DNA from: JBGSMF01 sp964651475
GTDB lineage: Bacteria > Chloroflexota > Anaerolineae > Fen-1058
Reading direction: 5' to 3'
DNA: 63,766 nt
Assembly: GCA_964651475.1 (NCBI GenBank)
Contig: CAZYXV010000022.1
Coordinates: 1 to 63,766, forward strand
The position numbers were made by a program, and so were the translations under genes. A model generated the notes under the pieces. The model was not told where the DNA came from. It did not search any database and saw only the letters and a list, made by a program, of their open reading frames with translations. This document shows, piece by piece, positions 25,970 through 35,476 of the stretch. How positions within the stretch are numbered: the first letter of the stretch is position 1; the number at the start of each line of letters is the position of its first letter.

Positions 25970-27025
25970 ATGGATTTGACTGCACTACTTACCAAACTTT
26001 CAAACGCCCATGGCATTTCGGGATACGAAGACCCCGTACGCGAGATCGTGATCCAAGAATTCGAGCGTTACGCGGACGAGGTGCACTGCGATAGGCTCGG
26101 CAACGTGATCGGGCTAAAGCGCGGGCAAGGGAATGCGCCGCGCCGCAAAATCATGCTGTCGGCCCACATGGACGAAATCGGCCTGATGGTTTCAGGTATC
26201 GAAAAAGGGTTTTTGCGCATGGAGTGCGTGGGGGGAACGGACGCGCGAGTGCTGCTGGGGCAAGAAATCCTTGTCCACGGACGCCAGGACCTTCCAGGTG
26301 TGATCGGTTCCCGCCCGCCGCACGTCTTGCCGCACAACCAACGCGACAAGACCATCCCGATGGAGAACATGTTTGCAGACGTGGGCTTGCCCGCCGCCCA
26401 GGTAGAAAAGCTGGTGCGCGTGGGCGACGTGATCAGCCTGCGCCACGAGGCGGTCGAATTAAAAGGCGGCCTGCTATCTGGCAAGGCCATGGATGACCGC
26501 GCTTCAGTGGCCGCCGTTCTCGTTTGCCTGGAAGTATTGACGTCTCACCACTCAGAGTGGGACGTGCTGGCGGTGGCCACCATTCAAGAAGAAACAAGAT
26601 TACTGGGCGCCGCCACCGCCGCCTACGCACTGAATCCCGATGCGGCGATTGCGATTGACGTGACATTTGGGCGGCAGAACGGCGTGCCTGAAAACGAATC
26701 GTACCCGCTGGATGGAGGGCCGGTCATCTCTATCGGGCCAAACATGCATCCACGCATCACGCAAGGGCTGATTGACGCCGCCAAGCGATTGGAACTGAGC
26801 TACCAGATAGAACCCATCCCTGGCGCCAGCGGCACCGATGGCTGGGCCATCCAGACGGCGCGTGAAGGCATCCCCACCGGCATAGTGGGCATACCTCTGC
26901 GCTACATGCACACGCCCGTAGAAACCCTCGCCGTCAAAGACGTCGAGCGCACCGGCCGCCTGCTGGCCGAGTTTATTTGCGGGCTTGACGAAGCATTTAT
27001 CAAAACACTGACCTATACCGAGTAA
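25970..27025 (+). CDS. M42 family metallo-aminopeptidase (glutamyl aminopeptidase/endoglucanase M type), copy 1
   Basis: The ATG at 25970 has GGAG upstream; a TTG five codons earlier is less likely. The 351-residue protein shows the dinuclear metal set of M42: His66 in SAHMDE, Asp in AMDDRAS, the Glu-Glu pair in QEETRLLGA, Asp in AIDVTFG and the final His in LRYMHTP. M42 enzymes form large tetrahedral dodecamers that trim short peptides in the cytoplasm. It is the first of three tandem, divergent M42 genes, all in the same direction, which could form mixed complexes or cover different N-terminal residues. Confidence 0.93.
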   Translation: MDLTALLTKLSNAHGISGYEDPVREIVIQEFERYADEVHCDRLGNVIGLKRGQGNAPRRKIMLSAHMDEIGLMVSGIEKGFLRMECVGGTDARVLLGQEILVHGRQDLPGVIGSRPPHVLPHNQRDKTIPMENMFADVGLPAAQVEKLVRVGDVISLRHEAVELKGGLLSGKAMDDRASVAAVLVCLEVLTSHHSEWDVLAVATIQEETRLLGAATAAYALNPDAAIAIDVTFGRQNGVPENESYPLDGGPVISIGPNMHPRITQGLIDAAKRLELSYQIEPIPGASGTDGWAIQTAREGIPTGIVGIPLRYMHTPVETLAVKDVERTGRLLAEFICGLDEAFIKTLTYTE

Positions 27026-27055
27026 CACGCAGTACGCAACAGAATGAGGTGAAGA

Positions 27056-28087
27056 TTGATTCTCGAACAACTGTCTAATGCTCCCGGCGTGTCGGGCAAC
27101 GAAGGCGCCGTGCGAAAAATCATCCTCGAAGCGATCAAGCCTGCGGTAGACGAATGGCGCACAGACACGCTGGGCAATATCCTGGCGCTCAAGAAAGCCA
27201 AACGTGGCGCGCCCCGCTTCAAAGTCATGATCGCCGCTCACATGGACGAGGTGGGCTTTATGATTATGGGGCACGATTCAAGCGGCGGGCTGCGCTTCCA
27301 CGCTGTCGGGGGGATTGACCATCGTATGTTGCCCGGCAAGTTTGTCCGGGTTGGTCCCAACCAGATTCCCGGCGTCATTGGCGCCAAGCCGATTCACTTG
27401 ATGGACGCCGAAGAAGAGAGCCGCGTCGTCAAAATAGACGCGATGCTGATTGACATTGGGGCCAAGTCGAAAGAAGAGGCCGAGGGACTGGTTAAGGTGG
27501 GCGAGTTTGCCAATTTTGCCACACGCTACCGTCGTGTGGGGCGCACCGCTACCGGCAAGGCATTCGACGACCGCGCTGGCTGCGCCGTGCTGGTTCAAAT
27601 TTTGCTCGGCGAACGCTTTGACTTTGACCTGCACGCCGCCTTTACCGTCCAGGAAGAAGTGGGCCTGCGCGGCGCGCAAACTGCCGCGTTCGCCATCGAA
27701 CCGGACTGCGCCTTTGTATTGGAGGGCACCGTCTGCGACGACCTGCCCAAAGATAAAGACGTCAGCCCTACTACCGAGCTTGGCAAAGGTCCGGCTCTCA
27801 GTGTGATGGATCGCAGCATGCTGGCAAACCGTGCAATGCTCGATCACGTGGTCGCCACTGCTCAAGAACAGGGCATTCCGTATCAATTCAAACAACCCGG
27901 CATTGGTGGAACCGACGCGGGCGCGACGACGCGCAGTAAACAAGGCGTCCCCAGCCTGCCCGTGTCCGTGCCGTGCCGCTATATTCATTCGCCGGTGGCT
28001 ATGCTGGCTCTATCTGATTTCCGCAACACGGTGCGCCTGATGCGCGCAAGCCTAGAGCGACTGACGCCAGACGTAATCAAACCTTAA
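27056..28087 (+). CDS. M42 family metallo-aminopeptidase, copy 2
   Basis: A TTG start at 27056 is the only suitable codon and follows GAGGTGA at 4 bases. The 343-residue protein keeps the M42 ligands AAHMDEVG, AFDDRAG, VQEEVGLRGA and CRYIHSP. The fourth ligand position reads VLEGT, with Glu where copies 1 and 3 have Asp, which is usual in some M42 subgroups. It differs enough from its neighbours to be an old duplicate rather than a recent one. Confidence 0.92.
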   Translation: MILEQLSNAPGVSGNEGAVRKIILEAIKPAVDEWRTDTLGNILALKKAKRGAPRFKVMIAAHMDEVGFMIMGHDSSGGLRFHAVGGIDHRMLPGKFVRVGPNQIPGVIGAKPIHLMDAEEESRVVKIDAMLIDIGAKSKEEAEGLVKVGEFANFATRYRRVGRTATGKAFDDRAGCAVLVQILLGERFDFDLHAAFTVQEEVGLRGAQTAAFAIEPDCAFVLEGTVCDDLPKDKDVSPTTELGKGPALSVMDRSMLANRAMLDHVVATAQEQGIPYQFKQPGIGGTDAGATTRSKQGVPSLPVSVPCRYIHSPVAMLALSDFRNTVRLMRASLERLTPDVIKP

Positions 28088-28102
28088 CCTTGGGAGGACA
28101 CT

Positions 28103-29098
28103 GTGAAAGAAATTATAAAGAAACTGGTCGAAGCCTATGGCCCTTCGGGGTACGAACAACACATTCGCGAACTCGTCCGCGCTGAAATCGCCGACGTATC
28201 CGACGAAATCACGGTCGGCCGTTTGGGCAGCCTGATCGCGCTGCGGCGCAGCACGGGCGGAACGGGCAGCAAAATCATGCTGGCGGCGCACATGGACGAA
28301 ATCGGCGTCATGGTGACGCACATAGACGACAATGGCTTTTTACGTTTCGCGCCCATCGGCGGGATCAATCCCCATACCCTCACAGGGGGGCGCGTCGTGT
28401 TCGGCGATGGCACCCTTGGCGTGATCGGCGCAGAAAAGCTGCCGGACCGCAGCAAAGCGCCAACGCTGGAACAGCTTTACATTGACGTGGGCGCCAAAGA
28501 CAAAGCCTCGTGCAAGGTCAAGGTGGGCGACGCCGCCGGCTTTACGCGCCCGTTCGAAGACCTGGGGGGGCGATTGGTCGCCAAGACCATGGACGACCGC
28601 ATCGGCTGCGCGATCTTGATCGAAACGATGCGCCAACTCAAAAAATCGCCGCACGACATCTATTTTGTGTTCAGCACCCAAGAAGAAATGACGCTGGCTG
28701 GCGCGCAGACGGCCGCCTATCAAATCGCGCCCGATATGGCGTTGGCGGTGGATATAACGCTCGTGGGCGACACGCCCGAAGCGCCCAAAATGGCGGTGGC
28801 GCTCGGCAAAGGGCCGGCGATCAAAGTGCAAGATAGCGGCATGCTGGCGCACCGGGGCGTAAAAGAGCTGATGATTAAACGCGCCGAGGAAAAGCGCATT
28901 CCTTACCAGCTCGAGGTATTGCAGCGCGGCTCCACCGACGCCGCGTCCATTCAAATCACGCGCGAAGGCGTCCCTAGCGGATGCCTCTCGGTCCCGTGCC
29001 GCTACGCCCATACACCCTCCGAAATGGTAGATTACGAGGATGTGCTGAACAGCGTCAAACTGCTGCTGGCGATCTTGGCCAAGCCTATCGAAATCTGA
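28103..29098 (+). CDS. M42 family metallo-aminopeptidase, copy 3
   Basis: GTG start at 28103 after GGGAGG. The 331-residue protein retains all metal ligands (AAHMDEIG, TMDDRIG, TQEEMTLAGA, AVDITLV, CRYAHTP). It begins 15 bases after copy 2 and ends at a strong two-way terminator, so the three genes probably form one transcript. Confidence 0.93.
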   Translation: MKEIIKKLVEAYGPSGYEQHIRELVRAEIADVSDEITVGRLGSLIALRRSTGGTGSKIMLAAHMDEIGVMVTHIDDNGFLRFAPIGGINPHTLTGGRVVFGDGTLGVIGAEKLPDRSKAPTLEQLYIDVGAKDKASCKVKVGDAAGFTRPFEDLGGRLVAKTMDDRIGCAILIETMRQLKKSPHDIYFVFSTQEEMTLAGAQTAAYQIAPDMALAVDITLVGDTPEAPKMAVALGKGPAIKVQDSGMLAHRGVKELMIKRAEEKRIPYQLEVLQRGSTDAASIQITREGVPSGCLSVPCRYAHTPSEMVDYEDVLNSVKLLLAILAKPIEI

Positions 29099-29147
29099 TC
29101 CGAAACGCACAAGCTGCCGCGCCCGTGACGGGCCGGCACGTAACGTA

Positions 29148-29181
29148 AAAAGGCGCAAAGGGGGCCCCCTTTGCGCCTTTT
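29148..29181. terminator. Bidirectional rho-independent terminator
   Basis: A perfect 34-bp palindrome: AAAAGGCGCAAAGGGGG pairs with CCCCCTTTGCGCCTTTT. It gives a T run in both directions, between the convergent M42 gene and the minus-strand lipoprotein gene. Confidence 0.85.
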
Positions 29182-29198
29182 CTGTTGCTTGATTTCTT

Positions 29199-30518
29199 TT
29201 ACTGCAAGCCGCTCAACTCGAACGACCAGTTCAATATACGCAGCACTGCCGTGCCAGGTGACGGGCGCGCAAAGTTGAGCGCGAACGCGCGGCTTTCACC
29301 CGGCGCAACGCTCCAGGGAAAGTCGGGGGTTACAGTAACAAGTGATACGCTCGCGCCGCCGCTTTCCAGGATAACATCTTCGCGATTGACCGTGATAACT
29401 TGATCGGTGGGATTGCCAATGCCGCCGGCTACCACAATTTCGGCCTGGTTCTGGCCATAGGTGACCGAATCCACGCGGATGGTGATTGAGGCGCGCGGGT
29501 CCGGCGTCGGCGCGGGCGCCGCCATCGAAAGCTGGACGCGCGCCGGCGATTGCGTGCCTGGCCGCGGGCTGAACACCCACGTCAAGGTTGGCCCGCCGAG
29601 CGTTTGAGGAACCAGGTAGCCGGCCGTCGCCGTCAATACCTGGCCGGGTTCGAGTTTGCCGCCGGCCGGCCCATACTTGCCGGCCTGGCTGGCCTGGATA
29701 GAGACAGCATATCGCTTATCCAGACTATCCACCAAATCCATCTGGAACATGCCTGCGTCGAGCGGGACAGCCCCCATGCCCTCTACACTAAAATCCACCA
29801 GGTAATACATGTACCCAGGCGGCAAGCTGGGCGAGTCTTTGATCATCTGGCTATCCAGCGCCATCACGCGCGTGTCGCCCACTTGGACCCACGTTTTCAT
29901 GTTCGCCACAAGCTCGCCGGGCGCAGGCGTCGGCTCTTGCGTGGACACGTAACTCGCCGTCACCACCAATCGCTGCGTTCCCTTATCGCCCAGCAAAGCC
30001 AACGTCAGGCCAGGGCGAAGCTGTTGAAATACATCTGGCGCGGCGTCTTGCTTGACCCACAAGCGACCGGAAAACTGGAAATTCAAGACTTTGTCATTGG
30101 CAAGCGTCAATTGGAAAATATCCGTATCGGTGAGGGACTGAAACAATTCAGTATTCTGGGGAGTGGCATCCAGGCCAATCACGTAATTAATGAGCGTGCC
30201 GTACACCCACTGGCCCGCATTGGCCTGGCCACGCCGGTAACTCCACGTACCCTTTTGAACCTGGACAGGGGTCACCTCGAACAAGGAATCCCGAATTTTG
30301 AGCCGGATTGGCGCTGTGAGGGGCAACTGGACATTGCCGCTGGTTATGACGGGATCGGTCACTTCCGAACCGGAGGTTGGTGTGGGAGACACAGTGCTTG
30401 GAGGGCGTTGCCCACAGCCTGGCAAACCTGCCAGCGCCGCCGCGATGAGCAAAACGCCCCACACTCTAATGATTCGTTTGATGAAATCTGGTTGGCGCAA
30501 CTGGAATCTAAAAATCAA
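29199..30518 (-). CDS. Lipoprotein of unknown function
   Basis: A 439-residue product with a basic N-terminus, a hydrophobic segment and a lipobox LPGC (Cys35 from the TTG start at 30518), followed by a Thr/Pro/Ser linker. The mature part is beta-rich, with repeated Ig-like strands (PIRLKIRDSLFEVTPVQVQ, TASITIRVDSVTYGQNQ-like) and a DUF4352-like flavour (YYLVDFSVEGMGAVPLDAGMF). No enzymatic motif seen. The start is uncertain: no ribosome site precedes the TTG, and a GTG eighteen codons later is possible but would shorten the signal. It follows the PPC-domain protein by 39 bases on the same strand. Confidence 0.7.
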   Translation of the reverse strand: MIFRFQLRQPDFIKRIIRVWGVLLIAAALAGLPGCGQRPPSTVSPTPTSGSEVTDPVITSGNVQLPLTAPIRLKIRDSLFEVTPVQVQKGTWSYRRGQANAGQWVYGTLINYVIGLDATPQNTELFQSLTDTDIFQLTLANDKVLNFQFSGRLWVKQDAAPDVFQQLRPGLTLALLGDKGTQRLVVTASYVSTQEPTPAPGELVANMKTWVQVGDTRVMALDSQMIKDSPSLPPGYMYYLVDFSVEGMGAVPLDAGMFQMDLVDSLDKRYAVSIQASQAGKYGPAGGKLEPGQVLTATAGYLVPQTLGGPTLTWVFSPRPGTQSPARVQLSMAAPAPTPDPRASITIRVDSVTYGQNQAEIVVAGGIGNPTDQVITVNREDVILESGGASVSLVTVTPDFPWSVAPGESRAFALNFARPSPGTAVLRILNWSFELSGLQ

Positions 30519-30557
30519 GATGATGGGTAGCTGCTCAGCCTGGCCAGGCAGCTACGG

Positions 30558-32531
30558 CTATGGAATGAGTTGGGGCAACTGGCGCGGGCTGACGCGCACC
30601 TGGAGCGCTCCCCCGCTGGGTGGAACGATCACTTCAAAATTCATATAAGACACAACTACCTTGACCATTCCCAGCGCAGAGACAGAAAGCGCCACCGTGC
30701 CCGTCTCGTCGGTAAAGCCCTGCGCCAGCAGCGCCCCGTCGGCCAAGTCATACACCTGAGCTTGCAAGCCGATAACACCCTCGCTGGGATCGGCCTGGTT
30801 ATTTTCGTTGTGGTCGTAAAACACGTGCAACTCGACGTTCACCACCTGCCGGGGCGGGCCGGCGGGTGTGAGCGTGGGCAGCGGGCGAACCGAGATAGGC
30901 GGCAGCGGCGTGGGCGTGGCAGCCGGCATAGGTGTGGGTGTGTCCGCAGGCGCGAGCGTCCAGGTGGGCAGCGGGGTAGGCATAGCCGTTGGGAATGGCG
31001 CCAAGGTAGCCGACGGCTCTGGCGTGGGCGTGGCTGTGGCCTGCGCCCCCACCGAGCATTGAAACTCGTACGTGTATTTGCTCGCCTCGGTCAAAGGCAC
31101 AGGATGCCCCTGCCCGACCAGAATGTAGAGCCAGCCCTCATAGGTGGCAAAATACGAAAGGCGGCTGCTGAAATCGCCTGCCGCCGTGTTCACGTCGTCG
31201 TTGCCGGCCAGGCCCGGGCACTCTTCAACTGAACGATTGCCGCAATCGTCCGCCTGGGTTTCACTGAACATAATCATGTTGGTATCTGTGCCCGGCGAAA
31301 GATTGGACGTTGCGCACGTTACCAACATGCCCGTCTTGACGTGCAGCTTGAAGAAGTCGTTATCCTCCATGTGGCCGTTCCAGGGCGCATACGGAACAAA
31401 GTTGAGTTTATCGTACTTGGTATCCAGGGAAATAATCGTCGCGCGATTAAAGTTGTGATTAGGCTCGAAGCGGTCATAGCCCGTCACGGCTGTTGCCGGG
31501 GGGAGTGGTGTATCGGTTGGCTCAACAGCCTGTGTCACCAACGAAATGATCAGCGTATAAGTTGGGTTGGATGGCACGACGCCTTTGTGCTTAACTACTA
31601 CGTAATACCAGACATCGCTGCTGCCGGTATTCCATTCCACCAAAGAACTATAGTCGCTATACGACCTGTCATCATTGCTGGCCACCAGGTCTAAATCCAT
31701 ATCTCTGATTTCAATCACCGTATCCAGGCCGGTGGTGATTTGCGTCTCCACACGATATTCGCGCTTGGCCTTGGCCAGGATTTTGAACCAATCTTCGTCC
31801 GGCAGCGGGTAAAACGTCAAATTAGAGTAGGTGCCCAATGGCACTTCCTTTGCATCCGTATACGTGTTATTGTCTTCGTATCCATCCTTCTTGGGCGAGG
31901 TCGTGGCGGTCGCCGTAGCCGCCGGCGCCGAATACGTGATCTGCAACTTGTACGAGCCGCCGGTGCAATAATTTGAAATTTGCGAAATTTTGAAATAATA
32001 CGGGCCGATGGTCGTCGGCCTAAAGCTCAAATCGGCTCGATAGTCAACCGGGTTAGTATCCGTCAAGATGGGGGTTAACGTACTATCGTAAGCAATGATG
32101 CCGAGATTGTAATTGCTCGTGCTGTTGGGCACGGCCTCGATTTTGTAAAGCGCGTCTGGAACGGTGTTATCCAGGCGGAAATACTGGTCGTATGCCTGGA
32201 CCTGCTGCCCCTTGTTGCCGGGGGCCAGCACCAGCGTAGCATAAGACGCCAACACAGCCGCGTTGCTAAAGCCGCACTGAGGGCAAATACTATCTGCCGT
32301 GGTGGTTACGGCCAACGTGCAGATATAAGGAGAGTAACTGGTAGTGCCGACCGTGCCGGTGAAAAAAGCCGGCCCCACCTGCGGCATCACAAACTGCGGG
32401 AGAGCCACGCGCTCGCCTTGCGCGGCGGCCGCCGGCACGGTGTGCAGCGGCACACTCAAGAGCACGGTCAGCGCGGCGGCTGCCAATATCACCCCCGCCA
32501 GGGATATTTGAAATCGCATTTGGATCTTCAT
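30558..32531 (-). CDS. Secreted protein with two PPC-like domains and a C-terminal SdrD-B-like domain
   Basis: Starts at ATG 32531 with AAGGAG 8 bases upstream. A Sec signal peptide (about 1-37) precedes a domain of about 150 residues that includes a Cys pair (ICPQC). Two bacterial pre-peptidase C-terminal (PPC) domains follow, each opened by an acidic motif (DGYEDNNTYTDAKEV and DRFEPNHNFNRATII) with a D-x-D-W/F-F-K core. A Thr/Pro spacer of about 60 residues and a final Cna-B/SdrD-B type domain (VFYDHNENNQADPSEGV) complete the 657 residues. PPC domains usually accompany secreted proteases or bind polymers; no protease domain is present here. Confidence 0.78.
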   Translation of the reverse strand: MKIQMRFQISLAGVILAAAALTVLLSVPLHTVPAAAAQGERVALPQFVMPQVGPAFFTGTVGTTSYSPYICTLAVTTTADSICPQCGFSNAAVLASYATLVLAPGNKGQQVQAYDQYFRLDNTVPDALYKIEAVPNSTSNYNLGIIAYDSTLTPILTDTNPVDYRADLSFRPTTIGPYYFKISQISNYCTGGSYKLQITYSAPAATATATTSPKKDGYEDNNTYTDAKEVPLGTYSNLTFYPLPDEDWFKILAKAKREYRVETQITTGLDTVIEIRDMDLDLVASNDDRSYSDYSSLVEWNTGSSDVWYYVVVKHKGVVPSNPTYTLIISLVTQAVEPTDTPLPPATAVTGYDRFEPNHNFNRATIISLDTKYDKLNFVPYAPWNGHMEDNDFFKLHVKTGMLVTCATSNLSPGTDTNMIMFSETQADDCGNRSVEECPGLAGNDDVNTAAGDFSSRLSYFATYEGWLYILVGQGHPVPLTEASKYTYEFQCSVGAQATATPTPEPSATLAPFPTAMPTPLPTWTLAPADTPTPMPAATPTPLPPISVRPLPTLTPAGPPRQVVNVELHVFYDHNENNQADPSEGVIGLQAQVYDLADGALLAQGFTDETGTVALSVSALGMVKVVVSYMNFEVIVPPSGGALQVRVSPRQLPQLIP

Positions 32532-32590
32532 TTTGAAGACTCCTTTTTTGGCCTGCTCAACACCAGGTTGCCTGTCCTCCTCACCCTTTC

Positions 32591-32619
32591 ACTATACCAC
32601 AATTCACCCGTGTATACAA
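32591..32619 (-). promoter_or_regulatory. Sigma-70-type promoter for the secreted PPC protein
   Basis: On the minus strand TTGTAT (32614-32619), a 17-base spacer and TATAGT (32591-32596) lie about 60 bases before the ATG at 32531. Confidence 0.6.
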
Positions 32620-32736
32620 CCTTTAACGTGACGGCCACAAGCCGATTAACCGCCGCTCAACCTACTCACCCAACGACTTGACAACGCGCAGCGCAAACCA
32701 GGCGTATACGGTAAAACAAAATGCTCGCAACTGGCC

Positions 32737-33741
32737 TTATGCAAGTGGTTCTTGCAATTGGTAGCGCGATTGGTACTCGGCGATTTGCTGGCGGAGTTGG
32801 GCGCGCTGCTTGATAGCTTGCTTAACGGGCTGGTCCAGGTCCTGGTCCAGGCTTGTATTGAGATGTGCCAGACTATCCATTAGGGGCTCGATTGGATCCA
32901 ACAAGCGCGTGATGAGCGGCTCTATCAACCAGCCACTTAATCCCTTGTCTTTCTCGTCCGAAAACCACTCTTCGCGCAGAGGAATCAAGATATTGAGGCT
33001 GATGCCATCAATCGCCTCTGGGACACTGGCGACGAAATCACCAATGCGGCCCAAAATCTCTCGCGCACGCTGTCCCATTTCAAATGGCAACAACCTGAGC
33101 AAAGCATCGAAAAATGCGCTTAGCGATTGGGTAATGGGATTGGCCTCATTCAGTGTGTGGCTGATGGCTTCTTCAAGTAAATGTAGTTTGCCCGCCAGGT
33201 CGGTTAAGATACTTTCCAGCCAGGCCAGGTTATCACGAATTCGAGGGAAGCTGGCTTCAACCCGGCGCAAAGCATCTTTAACCACCTGCACCCCCTCACG
33301 CACCACGCGAGCCGCCTCCAGGGTCAACTTGAACGAACCGCCCACCTCCTCTATCCCTTTTGCTGCAGCGCTCTCGATCGGCGCCTCGTCGAGTCGCTTG
33401 TAAAGGCCGACCAATCCCCACAATTTGCCCACCCTGTCCGATAGCTGCTCGATGGTGCCGGTCAGCGATTGGCGTTGATCCGCGCCCCATTGCCAGATCG
33501 TCACCGCGCCGGCCGTGGTGGCCAAAATGCCTCCACCCAGCAGCGCCGTCATAAAGCGGCGCCGCGATATGGCCTGCTCGACAGTATCGGCAACTCCTTG
33601 AGGCTGCACCGTCGGCTCGCGCGTCACCTCGGCCAGGCGCAGCAGAGCCTGATCGTCCAGCGTATTCAATCGCTGAGCAACCTGGCCAATAAGCACGATA
33701 CGTTGTTCGGGTTTCAGAGGTAAGACTATCTTGGTCATCAT
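32737..33741 (-). CDS. Unknown membrane protein with internal SRRRF motif and coiled-coil region
   Basis: A 334-residue product. Residues 1-58 are predicted cytoplasmic and helical. A twin-arginine-like SRRRFMTALLGGGILATTAG lies at about 59-78 and forms the only hydrophobic segment. The remaining 240 residues are almost all helical with heptad-like spacing. The motif looks like a Tat signal, but it is not N-terminal, so it could be a Tat-dependent anchor with a long cytoplasmic arm or simply a basic membrane stop. No homologous family recognised. It begins 28 bases after era on the same strand. Confidence 0.65.
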   Translation of the reverse strand: MMTKIVLPLKPEQRIVLIGQVAQRLNTLDDQALLRLAEVTREPTVQPQGVADTVEQAISRRRFMTALLGGGILATTAGAVTIWQWGADQRQSLTGTIEQLSDRVGKLWGLVGLYKRLDEAPIESAAAKGIEEVGGSFKLTLEAARVVREGVQVVKDALRRVEASFPRIRDNLAWLESILTDLAGKLHLLEEAISHTLNEANPITQSLSAFFDALLRLLPFEMGQRAREILGRIGDFVASVPEAIDGISLNILIPLREEWFSDEKDKGLSGWLIEPLITRLLDPIEPLMDSLAHLNTSLDQDLDQPVKQAIKQRAQLRQQIAEYQSRYQLQEPLA

Positions 33742-33769
33742 TCTCCCTTTTATTCGCAGATGAAATTCA

Positions 33770-34729
33770 TCATCGCGGCGCTGAATACCCCATCCGCCGC
33801 AACTCTTTGTCTTTCTTTCGCCAGTTCTTGTTCACCTTCACCCACACTTCCAAAAACACGCCCGCACCGGCCATATCCTCGATCTCTCGCCGCGCCGCCG
33901 TGCTGATGGCCTTGAGCATCTTGCCGCCTTGTCCAATCACAATTCCTTTTTGGGATTCTTTTTCCACGTAAATCGTCGCGCTGACGTACAGCCTGCCATC
34001 GGGGCGTTCCTTCCACTCGTCTATCACCACGGCCACGGCGTGCGGCACCTCTTGGTAAAGGTGATTCAATACCTGTTCCCGGATCAAATCGGCGGCGATT
34101 TCGCGCTCCGTCCGATCCGTCAATGCTTCTTCGTCGTAATAGGGCAATCCCTCCGGCAGCCGCGCCACAATCATGTCTAGCAAAGCATCTCGATTGTACC
34201 CGGACGCTGCCGAGAGCGTAATCCAGTCCAACGGCAACGCGGGATGCTCACCTGCTAAATTCATCGGGGGCAGCGGTGCTCGCGGGTCGCCGCTCACCAG
34301 CGACCAAAAAGCCTGCGCGTGCATCTCGATGCGTTCCGGCACGAGATCGCACTTGTTAAGCGCCAGGATCACGGGCGCGGCCTGGTTCCGCTCCCTAATC
34401 AGCGCGGCGATGTGTTGATCCTCGTCGGTTGGCGGCGCAGCGCCATCTGCCAGGAACACGATCACGTCGGCTTCGGCTATGCAGTCTGCAGCGGTTTCCA
34501 CCATGGCCTCGCCCAGGCGATGCAGCGGCCTGTGGATGCCGGGGGTATCTATAAAAATAACCTGCGCGTCCGGGCGTGTGAGAATCCCCAATTGGCGCGT
34601 GCGCGTGGTTTGCGGCTTGTCAGACACAATGGCGATTTTCTGTTCCAGGTAGGCGTTCAGCAGCGTGGATTTGCCCACGTTGGGTTTACCCACAATCGCC
34701 ACAAAACCGGACCGATAGTGTGCGTCCAT
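33770..34729 (-). CDS. era: GTPase Era
   Basis: Era is an essential GTPase that binds the 3' end of 16S rRNA during 30S assembly. G1 is GKPNVGKS (14-21), G3 DTPG, G4 NKCD and G5 SAASG. The C-terminal KH domain carries GIVIGQGGKMLKAI. The 319-residue length is slightly above average because of a short insert between G4 and G5 (AFWSLVSGDPRAPLPPMNL). It follows the YhhQ gene by 9 bases. Confidence 0.96.
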   Translation of the reverse strand: MDAHYRSGFVAIVGKPNVGKSTLLNAYLEQKIAIVSDKPQTTRTRQLGILTRPDAQVIFIDTPGIHRPLHRLGEAMVETAADCIAEADVIVFLADGAAPPTDEDQHIAALIRERNQAAPVILALNKCDLVPERIEMHAQAFWSLVSGDPRAPLPPMNLAGEHPALPLDWITLSAASGYNRDALLDMIVARLPEGLPYYDEEALTDRTEREIAADLIREQVLNHLYQEVPHAVAVVIDEWKERPDGRLYVSATIYVEKESQKGIVIGQGGKMLKAISTAARREIEDMAGAGVFLEVWVKVNKNWRKKDKELRRMGYSAPR

Positions 34730-34738
34730 ATCCGCTCT

Positions 34739-35476
34739 CTACTCTCCAGTACCCAACTCAAACGGATTAAAGTCCGTGTTATAGTCATAGTAATCTTGAT
34801 TCTCGGCGCGCTTGAGGAGGTTGACGACGCGATAGGTGGCTGGCGTCATCAGCGCCTCCACGCCGCATTTGAACACGTAATTGGTCACTACCAGCGAAGG
34901 CCAGATAGCCGGATCAAAGCCGGGCGCCTCGAACAATGTTGCGAGGGTGACAAACAGCACCGTATCCACACCCTCGCCCACCAGCGTGCTGCCGATAGTG
35001 CGCGTCCACAGCCAGCGCCCCCGGGTCAAAATTTTCATCTTGGCCAGCACGTACGAGTTGGAAAACTCGCCGCCAAAGTAGGCCGCCAGGCTGGCGACAA
35101 TGATGGCGCCCGTGCTGACGCCGCCCAACACCGCATCGTATTTGTCTTGCCCCACGTTAGCCTGCCACACTGCTTCGCCGGGTAACCTGCCCACCAGCCA
35201 AAACGTGGCGCTCATCAACGCCGCGCACGCAAAGCCGGTCCAGATCACGCGGCGGCTGCGGCGATAGCCATACACCTCGGTCAACACGTCGCCAAAGATA
35301 TAGCCAAGTGGAAAGAGCAGCGTGCCCGCATCGAACGCCAGCGGCACACCCCACAGCGATACCCCCCAATCCACAATCTTGGCCGACGAGGCCACATTGC
35401 TCACCAGCAGCACGGTGACAAACAAGGCCATCATCCAGTCAAAATATTTGAAACGCATAGTCAACTCGTTACTCAT
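34739..35476 (-). CDS. yhhQ: Queuosine precursor transporter (YhhQ/VUT family)
   Basis: Six or so membrane segments in 245 residues, with the family landmarks FDAGTLLFPLGYIFGDVLTEVYG and FGGEFSNSYVLAKMKI, and G-R-W-L-W-T-R-T-I-G-S-T-L-V-G-E-G-V-D. YhhQ proteins import preQ0/preQ1, precursors of the queuosine modification of tRNA. The start at 35476 (MSNEL) overlaps the ttuA stop by 8 bases; an internal ATG at 35458 is an alternative. Its place between a tRNA thiolase and era fits a translation-related operon. Confidence 0.9.
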   Translation of the reverse strand: MSNELTMRFKYFDWMMALFVTVLLVSNVASSAKIVDWGVSLWGVPLAFDAGTLLFPLGYIFGDVLTEVYGYRRSRRVIWTGFACAALMSATFWLVGRLPGEAVWQANVGQDKYDAVLGGVSTGAIIVASLAAYFGGEFSNSYVLAKMKILTRGRWLWTRTIGSTLVGEGVDTVLFVTLATLFEAPGFDPAIWPSLVVTNYVFKCGVEALMTPATYRVVNLLKRAENQDYYDYNTDFNPFELGTGE

